Of a stretch of DNA of 64,000 bases, positions 1 to 10,613 are shown piece after piece. Under the pieces are notes generated by a model. That model was not told the origin of the DNA. It saw only the letters and a list, made by a program, of their open reading frames with translations, and did no database searches. The stretch comes from Miscanthus floridulus (lineage: Eukaryota; Streptophyta; Magnoliopsida; Poales; Poaceae), in NCBI RefSeq assembly GCF_019320115.1, contig NC_089584.1, forward strand, positions 79,613,922-79,677,921. The letters run 5' to 3'. Positions within the stretch are counted from its first letter, which is position 1; each line of letters opens with the position of its first letter. Position numbers and translations under genes: made by a program.

Positions 1-2310
1 GGAGAGGCCGTAGAGCGCACAGAGAGAGAGAGAGGAGGTGCTCGGAGTGGTGTTGTTATTGTAGATTAGCTTTCTCCATCTACGAGGGCTGCACTTGAGC
101 AGGTTGAGCACCGTCATGGTGGTCCAGCTAGGACTCTCATGGTTGGAGGATGGCATGTTGCTATTGATGAGAGTTAGTCTCAGGGGGAGCCTCAGCAGCA
201 GCCATAGCCAGTAGAGTAGACTCAGGAGGGAGAGCAGGCCGAGGAGATAGAGCAGGCACCTCAGCCACAGCTTCGCCGCTCTAGTCATACCCGTGCTCCA
301 GTCACACCGAGGTTAGAGATACAGCGGAGGAGTTCTCACCCACCGCCTAGACCATAGGGTCCGCCTCTAGTGACTCACTTGGATTTGAGGGCCGCCACGG
401 CCAAGCAGGTTCAGCAGCTCAGATTTGTGGACTTTGAGCAGTCATTCCTACCGAGGCGGGATGAGCGTGCTTCAGAGGGTTTCTACACACCTCTGTAGGA
501 AGATTTTTATAATGCATATCTTAACAGTGGGGCAGTATTCAGATCTCAGAGGGCGTGCAACATTGAGACCATTGTAGTAGCAGCTGGAGAGCATATTCAC
601 CCTTACCTATCTTACCTACCAGGGCTGACTGATTTACTTGGACGGACATGCTTATATGTTCCATCTTGGGTCCGTTAGTTCAATGCTACACTTTGGATTG
701 ACCCGCAGCACAGATTCATTCACTTTGCTTTCAGAGGCAGAGATTATAGGCTGACGAGCACTAGGGTCAGAGAGATACTCAGAGTTTAGGAGCAGCCCAT
801 CCGGCTACATGAGGTTTGCTATGGATAGACAATGCCTCCCAGACGCCCTCACGGCAGTCTTGTGCCCCCTACAGATCTAGTCCGCCATTATTTTACAGAG
901 CCATTCGGCAAGAGGTCGAGCAGGACACCCAGTGATCTCACTCCTACAGCTAGAGTGCCGAATGCTATTATAAGGAGGACACTGCTTCCGAGGATGGAGT
1001 ATCGCGAGGGCTTGACTCACATACAGTTATGGTTACTGAACTCTCTAATGCAGGAGACAGTGTTTGACATTTGGGATCTCCTTCTATCAGAGATGGAGGA
1101 TACTATTGTAGAGGGGTTCAGGGGTCATAGGCAGCTGCCATATGCTCACTGGGTTACATTCCTGATCCACAGGGTAGTTACTATGAGGCCACCAGAGATG
1201 CTGGCAGAGTATAGTGGTGCTACTATAGAGTTCCCTGTATACAACATGACTCAGATGATCCGTCATAATGCAGTAAGGACACCTAGCCAGTCGAGCTGAT
1301 GTCCAGAGATGCTAGAGACTGCAGCTCAGCAGGATGGGACCATCAGGAGCATAGCAGTTATAGAGGAGGAGCAGCTTGATGCTCAGCAGGAGGGGATTGT
1401 CGCGAGCGACCCCAGTGACACCTCAGATGATGACTACTAGCCTAGTCCTCAGATGCCTCCACGTCGACATGACCATGAGGCCGTTAGTTCCAGTTCAGCT
1501 CCACCTGCACTGTAGACAGACACCGCTCTACTTGCCATATTTGAGCGGATGAGATAGGATCAGGCTCGCCAGGCTCAGGAGATAGCTGCCACTTTTGCTC
1601 AGTTTCAGACTAGGCAGGATGAGTTCTAGCAATAGCAATAGGCAATCCAGCAGTAGCAGCAGGCCATGCATCAGCAGCAGCTTCTCATGCAACAGCAGCT
1701 ACTTGGGTTTATGCAGCATGTTGTGACAGCTATTGGGGCTCCACCATCATAGCCCTCACCGCAGCTTGGTTAGCCTGCCACCACTTCTATGACTCCAGCA
1801 TTACAGCCTAATGGGCTTCAGAGTCGGGGACAACCACCAACATAGTTTGCTTCACCTACAAAGCAGGTGTCCTAGTGGTTTGCCTCACCAGTGCTAGCCT
1901 CGCAGTTTACACCTTTTCAGATGGGCTTCACATAGGCTCAGACTTCTTCGCTGCTAGTGCTAGATACTTCAGTCTCCAGGAGCCTTGGAGCGACTTTCCG
2001 TGAGTTGACAGGGCAGCCTACTCCGCCATATTTACATGTCCTAGGTCCTTCTACAGTTGCACCTATTACCGGGACTACAGAGACGCTCCCTTCTTCTGTT
2101 GCATCATCAGAGCCGCCTGCTTCAGTGATACCTGCATAGTCTACGGCCGCTCTAGTCCCTAATCCAACCTAGAACGCTTCAGCATCGCTTCCAGCTACAT
2201 AGGGTCAGATAGCTCAGAGCTCAGGGTCAGATGATGATGGCACATAGTTCTAGCTCGCTCCTCATACCTCAGCGCCTGACTCGTCCGCTGCAGCCCCATC
2301 GACCGACCCT
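1..2310 (+). pseudogene. env-like ORF of a SIRE-type copia element, 27 amber stops
   Basis: One reading frame, in phase with position 1, can be followed for 2.3 kb without an obvious frameshift. It is broken by 27 TAG codons and one TGA (1297), with no TAA. The middle (about 380-1290) reads as a compact globular domain like the plant retrotransposon env-like/'putative plant transposon protein' domain of SIRE elements, including a stretch LDLRAATAKQVQQLRFVDF and a later AHWVTFLIHRVVT. The C-terminal third is Gln/Pro/Ser-rich and low complexity. Many TAGs sit where Gln is expected, for example inside the poly-Gln run near 1628-1662. I see no convincing transmembrane segment. Family placement comes from recognition, not from a search. 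Confidence 0.65.
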
Positions 2311-2784
2311 TAGGTTTTGGTGTTTGACACCAAAGGGGGAGAGGGATCGAGTATGTTAGATTTAGGGGGAGCGACTTAGGGGGTGCTTAGTATTCTATTA
2401 TATTTGGTTTTTATGTGTGATACACTATTATGCATTCGTGTGTTTACTTTTATGCATCAAACTATATTTTTGTGATAGTGATATCTATGTGATCATGATA
2501 TGTGACATGTGTGCTCTCTACTTTGAATCTTTTATATGTCATATCACTTGTGTTATGCTCATTTGCTTTGCTTCCGCATTTTACTCCGATGCAAATGAGC
2601 TTTATTACTTGTACTCATGCTTATTTCATATCTTTTGAGTACATCATGTTGGCTTGGGTCATATAAGCTTCCCTAACTCCTTTGTTCTTATTGTCAAAAA
2701 CTTATATGAACCAAGCATGTTAAAAACCTAACTCTTTCACATACTCGAGGTGGTATTGTCATCAATCACCAAAAAGGGAGAGAT
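2311..2784 (+). other. retroelement 3' untranslated region and polypurine tract
   Basis: AT-rich sequence follows the env-like frame, with no credible coding potential. A purine-rich tract, AAAAAGGGAGAGA at about 2771-2783, lies directly before the LTR start, as expected for the plus-strand priming site. A second purine block (GGGGGAGAGGGA) lies near 2335. Confidence 0.6.
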
Positions 2785-4239
2785 TGAAAGCATCTAAGCC
2801 CCTAGTTGGGTTTTGGTGATTAATGACAATATGTGATTACTATGACTAACATGTGTTTTGTAGAAACAATTAAGTTAGGTCATGGTAATGGAGATCGATT
2901 GGGCTATCATTATGGTCATGCCCCTATGATGGAAATCATTTCGGTTTTCAAAGGATGAACGACAAGGTTAAGGATGGACTAGTTCTAAGTGTCGATTGGA
3001 GTGGAAGAGACACTTAGAGTAGTTTAGGACTTTGTTTTTCCTTTGGCCGTACTATTAAGGGGGGTATGGACGGGTAGCTTGACCTAGGTGAGTCTAGTGA
3101 GTTAGGTGTGGTGCACACTTGCTAAATCTAGCACTAGGTAGCTCCTAAGAAGTCCTTAGATCCATTGGAACAAACTTCATTCACATATGATAGAGAGTTG
3201 GAAGTGAATGGAGGGTCAAATACTGATCGGACGCTGGCTTCGGGGTGACCAGACGCTGGCGCAGAGTCTGGTCAGTTCATTTGATCAAGGTGAAATCATT
3301 TGGTGCGATCGGACGCTGAGAGGTGAAGTGACCGAACGCTGAGTCCCAGCGTCCGGCCGACTCCAGTAAGGTTCCAGAGAGGGAAAATCATGACCGGACG
3401 TGTCCGGTCACATCTTAAACACTGGAGTTGGGGGAGAACTGACCGAAGCGTCCAATCAACATGACTAGAGCGTCCGGTCACCCCGTAGAGGCACATAACG
3501 GTTTGTTTTTCAGCCATGATTATAAATACTTCCTCCATTCATGTGTGGGGGTACTTTTGCTCATTCCAACAGCTGAGAAACACCTTTGAGAGTGCCAAGA
3601 AGAGCAAGGTCCTAGTGAGGTAATTAAGATTTGAGAATCCTAAAGAGAGCCCTCATTAGTGAGATCAAGAGTAGCAAAGTGTGCATCCACCCTTCTCATT
3701 AGGCTTGTCGTGGTCAAGTAAGAGTTCGTGCTTGTTACTTTTGGTGATCGCCATCACCTAGACGGCTTGGTGGTGATTGGGAGTTTGGTGATCATCCGGC
3801 GGAGCTTGTGGATGACCCAACTCAAGTTGTGAGCGGTTGTGGGTGATTCACCGTGACGGAGTGTCAAAGAATCAACCCATAGAGAGCACTTGATCCTTGC
3901 GCGGATCAAGGGGGAGCTACACTCTTGCACGGATGCTCCAACGAGGACTAGTGGGGAGTGGCGACTCTCCGATACCTTGGCAAAACATCGCAGCGTTCCT
4001 CCTTTTCTATTTACTTTGAGCATTTACTTTGGGCAATTCAATTCTTGTCATTTATATTCATAGAATTACCATGCAAGAGTAGGATTGGAACATAGGTTGC
4101 TAAACTTTTGTGCGGTAGATCAATAGAAACACTTTCTAGGCACAAGGGGTTAATTGGGCTAACCATATGACTTAATTATTGCAAAGAAATTTAGAATTAG
4201 CCTAATTCACCCCCCCTCTTGGGCATCTTGATCCTTTCA
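2785..4239 (+). repeat. 3' LTR of the copia element (1455 bp)
   Basis: The LTR starts TGAAAGCATCTAAG right after the polypurine tract and ends CATCTTGATCCTTTCA. The termini form the inverted pair TGAAAG/CTTTCA. The next five bases (4240-4244, TACGC) would be the target-site duplication, whose partner is outside the window. ORFs on either strand inside it are chance. Confidence 0.8.
3225..3480. repeat. cluster of CCGGACGCTG-type short repeats inside the LTR
   Basis: The core CGGACGCT, or its inverse AGCGTCCGG, recurs with variants in both orientations at about 3227, 3250, 3309, 3335, 3347, 3395 and 3468. The spacing is irregular. This is GC-rich imperfect repetition in an otherwise AT-balanced LTR. 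Confidence 0.6.
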
Positions 4240-4395
4240 TACGCGTTCCCTACATCAGAGAGGAGCCAGTGGAGCCTGTGTTGGGTGGCTCCACCACAGT
4301 AGCTGCACAGTAGTACTACAGTGCCAGAACGGGAGCCAGCCGGAGCAACGCCAAAACACTCCATAAACTTGTGCTTAGGTATTGGTTCAAACTAA

Positions 4396-4687
4396 GGCCT
4401 CGTTCATTTTGGCTGGAACGGCCCAGAACATAGCATGTTCCGCCCGGATCGATTTGGCTCGATTTGAAGTCAGGTCGGACCAGAAATAGTCGTTCGGTTA
4501 GATACGGTCCGGAATGAAAAGGTGTCGATCTAGGCCTTTCTTTCCCCTTCTAGGCCCGGAATGGAAACAGACCATCGTATGTCCGGAACAAAGACGGACC
4601 AGATTTGAGTAAAACACCAGGATCCACTTGATTCGGCCCAGGAAGAGAAACCAACATGTCTTCAACCTGAAACAACTGAACAAGGCC
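4396..4687. mobile_element. Tourist-like MITE with TAA target duplication
   Basis: The terminal inverted repeats are GGCCTCGTTCA at the left and TGAACAAGGCC at the right (10 of 11 match). TAA occurs at 4393-4395 and again at 4688-4690, fitting the 3-bp TWA duplication of PIF/Harbinger elements. The 292-bp length and lack of coding capacity fit a MITE. Minus-strand ORFs at 4498-4732 are chance readings through it. Confidence 0.65.
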
Positions 4688-5253
4688 TAAGGAAGCGTTT
4701 GGCTTGAAACCAAGAAACAGTGCCAAACACAAAAAAGTTCCAACTAGAATCAGTTGGAACGATTCTCATATTTTGCACGGAGTGCTCGAATCCGCAAAAG
4801 TCTGGTTTCACATGTGAATCATCTCCGTCCCGTTCGGCTGGCTGAATTTTGGCTGAAACTGGCTGAAAAACACTGTTCTGGCTGAATTATTGTGAGAAAA
4901 AAACACTGTTCTGGCTGAAAAAAGAAGCCGAAAAGCCGGATATGGGGTAAGCCGAACGGGGCCAAATTCTTTTTAGTGCAACAAGTATTTTTTAGTTATA
5001 TAATTCTTTTTAGTGCAACAAGTTAAAATGGGTTGTATTTAAATTATTCTTAGTCCAAAAAATTGATTTTTTTAATTTATTTTTATTTATATGTTTTTTA
5101 AGAATATATATATCTTCTAGTGAACCAGAATCCAACCTATCAGCCAAATAATCTCACAAAGTGATTCTGATTCATCATCTGAAACGTTTCTTGAGAAAAT
5201 CTGAATCCAAAATGTTTTTAGGAGAATTTAGATCCCTACCAAATGCACCCTAA
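4688..5253. other. possible larger decayed MITE hosting the 4829-4960 element
   Basis: The left side reads GGAAGCGTTTGGC and the right side ACCAAATGCACCC, a loose inverted pair. The sequence between is AT-rich and non-coding apart from the nested element at 4829-4960. The termini are too degraded to be sure this is one element. Confidence 0.3.
4829..4960. mobile_element. small MITE, TIR CCCGTTCGGCT
   Basis: The perfect terminal inverted repeats CCCGTTCGGCT (4829-4839) and AGCCGAACGGG (4950-4960) enclose 132 bp. The interior repeats GGCTGAA and AAAAACACTGTTCTGGCTGAA. This type is very frequent in Andropogoneae genomes as far as I recall. I could not find a clear target duplication, so the superfamily is left open. 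Confidence 0.7.
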
Positions 5254-5891
5254 AAGTAAGATCATGAGTTTCAAGAAGAAAATCAATTACTAACTACTAA
5301 GCATGGTCTACTAGCAATCCTAGTTGTCACACAGACAGACTTGCAAACAACAAGTAAAGTTGAAAGTTAAGACATAAAAGTAATTGCAAGAACAAAAGAG
5401 AGGCAATGATACAACCAGATTTCCCCCCATGGTTTGGGTTTGTTGCCACAACCCCTAATCCACGTTAGAGCACTGCAGAGTCAAAAAGACTTGGTTTATC
5501 TCTCTTGAGTCATGAAGTCTCATGTCTTTACAAGTACATACCCATTCTCCACTCTAGAATGGCGGGGTTCAAACCATGAACACCAATAGGAGTCTCCCAA
5601 CAAGAAACTCCACCTAGAAGGTCACCTAGTCCTTCGTCGACCATCTCGATGCTAACAAACATCAAGGGTAACAAGTCTTCAACAACACGTTGATGAAACC
5701 CAATCAAGAACATTGGATTCACACAAAGCATACTCTTACTATTGGCAATCTAGGCTTGGATGGTTCTCACAAACTTCACAAAGTGCCTCAAAACCAAGGT
5801 GAAAGAGCAGCTCCAAATGAGTTAGTGAAGGCACTTATACAGGGTTGGAATGACTCGCTAGCCATGGAAAAAAGTTTGCAAACCCAAACAT
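5254..5891. other. non-coding, no recognised content
   Basis: No ORF here looks genuine; overlapping short ORFs on both strands between 5528 and 6048 lack any family signature. The text resembles decayed LTR or transposon sequence. Confidence 0.4.
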
Positions 5892-6420
5892 CACTGAATA
5901 ACCTGCTAAGCATCACAAAGTCGCACCGAATCATACATTGATCCAAAACAGACAAAATGGAATATTTTGGCATATTCCAACAACCAGAATGGAATATGCC
6001 AAAAATATGCTTCACTGGATGATCTTCTAGGTGCCTTGAAGTCACCACTGCATCACATGGTGCAGTTTAATGACTTGGCCAACTTGACACACAGTTGAGG
6101 CACACCATCACTGAATGATCCACTGGGTGTCACAAAGTCGCCTCCAGATCATATAGTGCACACTAGTAACTTGGCCACTTGACAGTTGACACACAGTCAA
6201 GGCAGGGCCTCACTAGATCATCCATTAGGGTGTCGCAAAGTCACCACTTAATCATGGTTCACATCAGTGGGTTAGCCATTTGACACTTAGTCAGGGCTGG
6301 ACCTCATTGGACAATCCATCTGGGTGTCACGAAGTCACCACTGGATCAATACGGTGACCACTTAGTTATTGGGCCAAGTCACAAACTGACTCTGCGCAGT
6401 GCCACCGAATGATCCACCAA
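5892..6420. repeat. degenerate tandem array, period about 98 bp
   Basis: A unit opening with CACTGAATGATCC and followed by GGGTGTCACAAAGTCACCACT begins at about 5892, 6013, 6109, 6211, 6304 and 6403 (intervals 121, 96, 102, 93, 99). The second half of each unit carries a TTGACACACAGTCA-like segment. Identity between units is only partial, so this is an old array. It could be a remnant of a repeat-bearing LTR or transposon subterminal region. Confidence 0.65.
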
Positions 6421-6734
6421 GCTGGTCCAATCATACCACTCCCGGATGCATATTTTGAGCCTGTTCTCGTCCAATTCAATTTCTTTGAGATCTTTGACTT
6501 AGAACCTATCCATTATGGACACTTAGGCTCTAATTCAGGTGAGAGTATAACACTTGTGCATATCCAAATGCTCTCAACTCCCATCAAGTTGCATATTTTG
6601 GACCCTTCCCCTCCCCCTGATAGTACACCCAAAGGAAAAACAAAGCCCTAATATACTCTACATCAAGTGCCTTTGAACACCAAGCTTGCACTTGACCCTA
6701 TAGAGTCTTTACTCTTCATGAATATCCTTTCCTC
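6421..6734. other. non-coding spacer between tandem array and LINE fragment
   Basis: A plus-strand ORF (6409-6651) spans most of this stretch, but it begins inside the last repeat unit and shows no recognisable domain. I see nothing else. Confidence 0.35.
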
Positions 6735-6996
6735 CATACTTGTCATCAGTCCATAACATCCTGGGGGCTTGGGCCAGCCGCACTCATAAAAATCATTTTG
6801 TGTTCGACAGAACTTCTTGTTTGGATGGTGCTTTGTCGCTTGCTAAGGAGGAGACGAGGTTCTGGAATATGGCAGGGCTCAAGGAGTTCCTTATCTCCGC
6901 GTCTTGTGCCTACGAAGTTTAATTTGGGCCAGGTCCTGTTTTCAAACTCTATTCCCTCTTAATGAAAAACATGTCTTACGGTACAGTTGCGAAAAA
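6735..6996 (+). pseudogene. 3' end of an L1-type LINE (ORF2 C-terminus and A-rich tail)
   Basis: The translation contains THKNHFVFDRTS followed by FWNMAGLKEF. This matches the usual end of plant L1 ORF2, where a W-x-ERN-x-x-VF-type segment precedes a W-x-x-AG motif. A short 3' untranslated stretch follows and ends in GAAAAAAAG at about 6990, like a poly(A) tail. Only the last ~60 codons survive, consistent with a 5'-truncated LINE insertion. Confidence 0.6.
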
Positions 6997-7002
6997 AAGA
7001 TT

Positions 7003-7395
7003 TTTTGAGTTAAAGCTTGCACCATAGTGTGTGGAAAATGAAGCTCCCAATCTCTGCTAGCACGGATTCTATCTAGCTTCTCAAAAGTTAGAGTTTGTAA
7101 ATTATCGGCCCACTTAAAATGCCTTCTGAGAGCTCCAACTTCCTCAAGTTGAACGCATCAATAATGACATTAAAAAGAAAATACAATCTATAATTGAAAT
7201 TTGAGCTATTTTATTCATTTGATCCTCTTAAAATATTAAAGTCGCCACGTACAATGATAGGTAAGGTTCCTTTAGCGCAAAGTTGAACTATAATTCCGAT
7301 AAGAAGGCTTCTTCAAAATCTTTTTGTGCCGGACCATATACGTCACCAGGAGCCCTTTTTTCTTCTGTCAATGGAACACATTGCACATTTTTTTA
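7003..7395 (-). pseudogene. LINE ORF2 endonuclease fragment
   Basis: On the minus strand, pieces of a plant L1 apurinic-type endonuclease can be read. In order they are VYGPAQKDFEEAFLSEL (about 7290-7345), LPIIVRGDFNILRGSNE (about 7214-7265, with the conserved GDFN) and LRKLELSE then LDRIRASRDW (about 7050-7150). The frame shifts between pieces. Only the endonuclease C-terminal half is present and no reverse transcriptase follows. It lies tail-to-tail with the plus-strand LINE end just upstream. Confidence 0.65.
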
Positions 7396-7448
7396 AGAAC
7401 ATCGTGTTTTGGTTTTTGCTTCCGTTCTCAGCCTTGCATCCTAGATTA

Positions 7449-7779
7449 GGGGGTGTTTGGTTGCCCCTCCTAAATTTTAGTCGCTGTCCTGTCGAATGTT
7501 TGGACACATGCATAAAGTACTAAATATAGACTAACTACGAAACTAATTGCATAGTTTACGACTAATTTATGAAATGAATCTTTTAAACCTAATTAGTCCA
7601 TGATTTGACAATGCTTTGCTACAGTAAACATGTGCTAATGACGGATTAATTAGGCTTAAAAAATCATCTCGTGGAGTACCGACGGATTATATAATTTGTT
7701 TTTTTATTAGTATCTGAACCCCCATGCAATATCCTCTCGACACACCTCCTAAATTTTAGTAGCTGGATCCCAACACCCC
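7449..7779. mobile_element. MITE with GGGGGTGTTTGG termini and TTA duplication
   Basis: The element starts GGGGGTGTTTGG and ends with the near-complement CCCAACACCCC. TTA flanks both sides (7446-7448 and 7780-7782). The interior is AT-rich and includes the palindromic arms TAATTAGTCCATGATTTG and CTAATGACGGATTAATTAGG. The 331-bp length fits a Tourist-like MITE. Confidence 0.7.
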
Positions 7780-7894
7780 TTAATTTGGAGTGAGCAAAAT
7801 GCTTCATAGAGTACGCAGCACGTACCTGCTGTCGGTAGGCTAGGTTCGGAGTTCAAAATTTTGGGTATGTTATACACATGACTTACTAATTGGG

Positions 7895-8223
7895 GCTAAA
7901 AAATTAGTCCAAACCAGCTATAGTTGGCTACCTAATTGACTAACAACACTTGTCTAAAAATTTAGCCCACCTATTACTATTAGCTCTGAAGGACGGGCCT
8001 GGTGCAAGCGGTAGAGTCTTACCGTCTGTGACCGGAAGATCCTAGGTTCGAGTCGTAGTCTCCTCACATTGCACATGTGAGGGTAAGGCTTGCCACTGAC
8101 ACGGGAACTCTCTGCACTGGGTATATTATTTTTTATTACTATTAGCCCTCCTATTTAAATGCACTAAGCTATTTGAACTAATATTTAGCTAGCTATTGAT
8201 TAGCCTTGTATCCAATCAGACCC
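7895..8223. mobile_element. second MITE, interrupted by a SINE
   Basis: Flanks of the SINE at 7985-8133 join into one element-like sequence, GGGGCTAAAAAATTAGTCC through to ATCCAATCAGACCC. It carries repeated TTAGCTAG/CTAATTGAC arms typical of grass MITEs. The left terminus appears truncated because a partner to the final ATCCAATCAGACCC is not visible. Boundaries are approximate. Confidence 0.4.
7985..8133 (+). mobile_element. tRNA-derived SINE (Au-like) with 13-bp target duplication
   Basis: The internal RNA polymerase III promoter is present: an A-box-like TGGTGCAAGCGG (8000-8011) and a B box GGTTCGAGTC (8045-8054). The tRNA-unrelated body includes GGGTAAGGCTTGCCACTGAC and CTCTCTGCACTGGGTA, as in the Au SINE family of grasses. 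A perfect 13-bp duplication, TATTACTATTAGC, flanks it at 7972-7984 and 8134-8146, fixing both ends. The insertion split a pre-existing MITE. Confidence 0.85.
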
Positions 8224-8449
8224 TTTGTCTGACTATGCAACAATGAGCTAGATCCACAATGGAGTCTTGTATCTGAAGAAGCATGGACAAAATCATCCCG
8301 TCTGCTAATGGAAAAGCACATTATTCTTCGTCTAGAGTTATTAGTGCCGCATGTTGACAAGATACATCATCCGTACGATTCTGGCTCAAATGCAGGGAAC
8401 TAGTTCAACATTTGCATATGCTTCTTATTGGTACATGGTTTCCAGAACT

Positions 8450-10384
8450 TCACTTCTTTGGTGTATCTGCATACTTCCAGGAGGTATGTGCATAGGAACT
8501 GTATTGTCTTCCACCAGCCACATCTTCTGCACGTATCTGGCTGGCAATTTCTTTCAGGTCCTCAGCTGTGAGCTTCACCTTTAAGGACTCAACGTTGGCA
8601 TCTAGGTTATTTGTTTTTGTTGTCCCTGAGAAATTAATGAACACATCTCTCAGCAACCAAATGTAGGATGATTTGACATTGACAATACAAAAACAATCCT
8701 GTTCACTGATGACTTGCTTCAGACTTTGAATTGAATAACAAGCACAGATCAATTGACATAAGTTTGAAATTGAACTATATTACAGCTAAGTAAAAAACCA
8801 AACATATCACGAACAACTCAACAGGTTGTACAAAATACTACAAATCCATATTTAGAGAAGGCCGTTTTTATTATAGGATCTACGGAAATGATCTGTTACC
8901 TCACTGCTCCCCTTGTGAAGCAGCAAAATTCAAAGAGGATAATTTCAACATTAGACAAAGCTATTTGTGTTCGTTTCCTATAACATATGAATCATTTTGC
9001 ACATTTCACTTTTCTCAGAAAGTATATACAGGAAACTTTCTAATTATTCATCTGGTGTTCTTGTTTATCTTGGGAATAGTATGAATATCAGCAGTTCACA
9101 TTGTGCGCCATCATTGAACGAGGACAGGCTTATAAGGTCACACCTGGTATAGGAACCACATCATCCCCTTGATGCAGAACCCAAGCTAGAGCAAGCTGAG
9201 CTGGGCTGCACTGGTACTTCTTGGCCAGGTCTTCTATTTTCAGGTAAATCTGCTTGTTCTTCTCCAAGCTTTCTGCTGTAAATCTTGGATGCCTTTGCTG
9301 ATGAAAGCAGGGTTAATTTGCATAAGTATTAAACTGAATCGATAGAGGTCAGGATATCAGTTCCAAGGAAAATTCTGTTCATACCAGACTAGATACAGAA
9401 GAAACTTGCTGCGTCACTCCTCTTCCAGCAAAAAATCCGCGGCCGATTGGACTGTAAGGCACAATTCCAATCCCCAATTCTCTGTAGTCCATATACACTG
9501 AAATTCGTGTTAAATCAGAACCATACCTGAACTTTATTAATGAACTTGGTGGAACAGGCCTAATTTGTGAGTGATGGAGACTAGAGCTCACCTGCAGAGT
9601 GGCAGAATCTCGGGCTCGATGTCACGGGACCAGAGCGACCACTCCATCTGCACAGCGGTGATGGGATGCACGGCGTGCGCGCGGCGGATCGTGTCCGGAC
9701 TCGCCTCCGACAAGCCGATGTACTTGACCTTCCCCTCCTCCACCAGCTTCTTGAGCTCACCAATCTGCAGCGATTTCGGCACAAGAATTCATAACAGCAA
9801 CAGCAGCAAGCAGAACGAGAATGCGGCAAGGTGGCCAAGAGACGCAGACCGTGTCCTCGATGGGGACGGTGGTGTCGACGCGGTGCTGGTAGTAGAGGTC
9901 GATGTAGCCGGCGTCGAGGCGGCGCAGGCTGGCCTCGCAGCAGGCGCGCACGTACTCGGGCGTGCCGCACACGGTCATGCCGGCGGCGCCCTGCCCTATC
10001 CCGAACTTGGTGGCCACCTGCACCTGCTCCCGCGGCAGCTGCTTGAGCGCCTTCCCCAGGAGGGTCTCGTTGGTGTGGGGCCCGTAGGCGTCGGAGGTGT
10101 CGAAGAAGGTGACCCCGCGGCGGAAGGCGTGCGCGACGACGGCGGCGACGGCCTCCTCGCCGAGCGGCGCGTTGTAGGAGCCCGTGAGCCCCATGCACCC
10201 GAACCCCAGCTTCGACACCTGCATCGGGCCGGCGGTCGGTCGGAATCGAACCGAGCAGCCGAGTCAGTTCGAGGTAGTCGACGGAGGCACAGAGAGGGAG
10301 AGGAAGAGGAACGAAGTCAATCACCTCCAGCCCCTGCGTGCCGAGCTTGACGCGGGGAACCTGCGGCAGGGCGGCTTGCTCCAT
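8450..10384 (-). CDS. aldo-keto reductase, perakine reductase/auxin-induced protein-like (copy A)
   Basis: A spliced gene of six exons: 10325-10384, 9850-10218, 9592-9764, 9385-9481, 9144-9297 and 8450-8625. All introns are GT-AG, and the exons join in frame to 1029 nt, encoding 342 aa. The protein starts [15 protein letters not shown] and ends WKYADTPKK. The (beta/alpha)8 aldo-keto reductase catalytic tetrad is complete: Asp60 and Tyr65 in [14 protein letters not shown], Lys91 in VATKFG and His132 in [17 protein letters not shown] and PIPGTTK match the NADP(H)-binding loops. Such cytosolic enzymes reduce aldehydes or ketones with NADPH; the substrate cannot be told from sequence. The length is normal for the family. 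The gene lies in tandem, same strand, downstream of a close paralogue. It lacks the intron that splits the paralogue after LLGK. No TATA box is evident upstream. Confidence 0.9.
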
Positions 10385-10613
10385 GGCGCGGCGGGCGGCT
10401 GCAGTCTCGGAGGATCGAAGGCTGCTGCCGTGCTGAGAAGTGAAGGCTGGAAGTGGAAGGGAACACTCGGCTCGGCAGTGCGGTGGGTAGTTGCTGACAG
10501 ACAGGGCAAAAAAGCTCTGCTTTCTGCTCAACGGCAACAAAGCTCTGAGGAGGACGAGCAATGAAGCATGATTCCTGTAGCAGCTCTGTCACATCACATC
10601 GGCTCGTGACAGG

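Larger units (their letters stand above)
1..4239 (+). mobile_element. 3' portion of a SIRE/Maximus-like Ty1-copia retrotransposon
   Basis: The window opens inside an element whose 5' LTR, gag and pol lie outside it. What remains is an env-like reading frame, a short untranslated stretch, a purine-rich tract and the 3' LTR. A third ORF between pol and the 3' LTR, together with an LTR that begins TGAAAG and ends CTTTCA, is characteristic of the SIRE/Maximus copia lineage. The lineage is inferred from layout and LTR ends because no pol is visible. The copy is dead: the frame carries 28 stops. Confidence 0.75.

Noticed and set aside
1..2310. Alternative genetic code with TAG as glutamine
   Set aside because: The reductase genes in the same window use standard codons, and methylation-driven CAG to TAG decay explains the pattern more simply.
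5892..6420. CRISPR array
   Set aside because: Repeats are degenerate, about 98 bp long without short unique spacers, and the DNA is plant nuclear.
7985..8060. tRNA gene
   Set aside because: The A and B boxes belong to a SINE: the body continues with SINE sequence, a 13-bp duplication flanks it, and no full cloverleaf is evident.
9571..10564. Long plus-strand ORFs, one of 259 codons
   Set aside because: They are antisense readings of GC-rich reductase exons; the minus-strand exons splice in frame with a complete catalytic tetrad.
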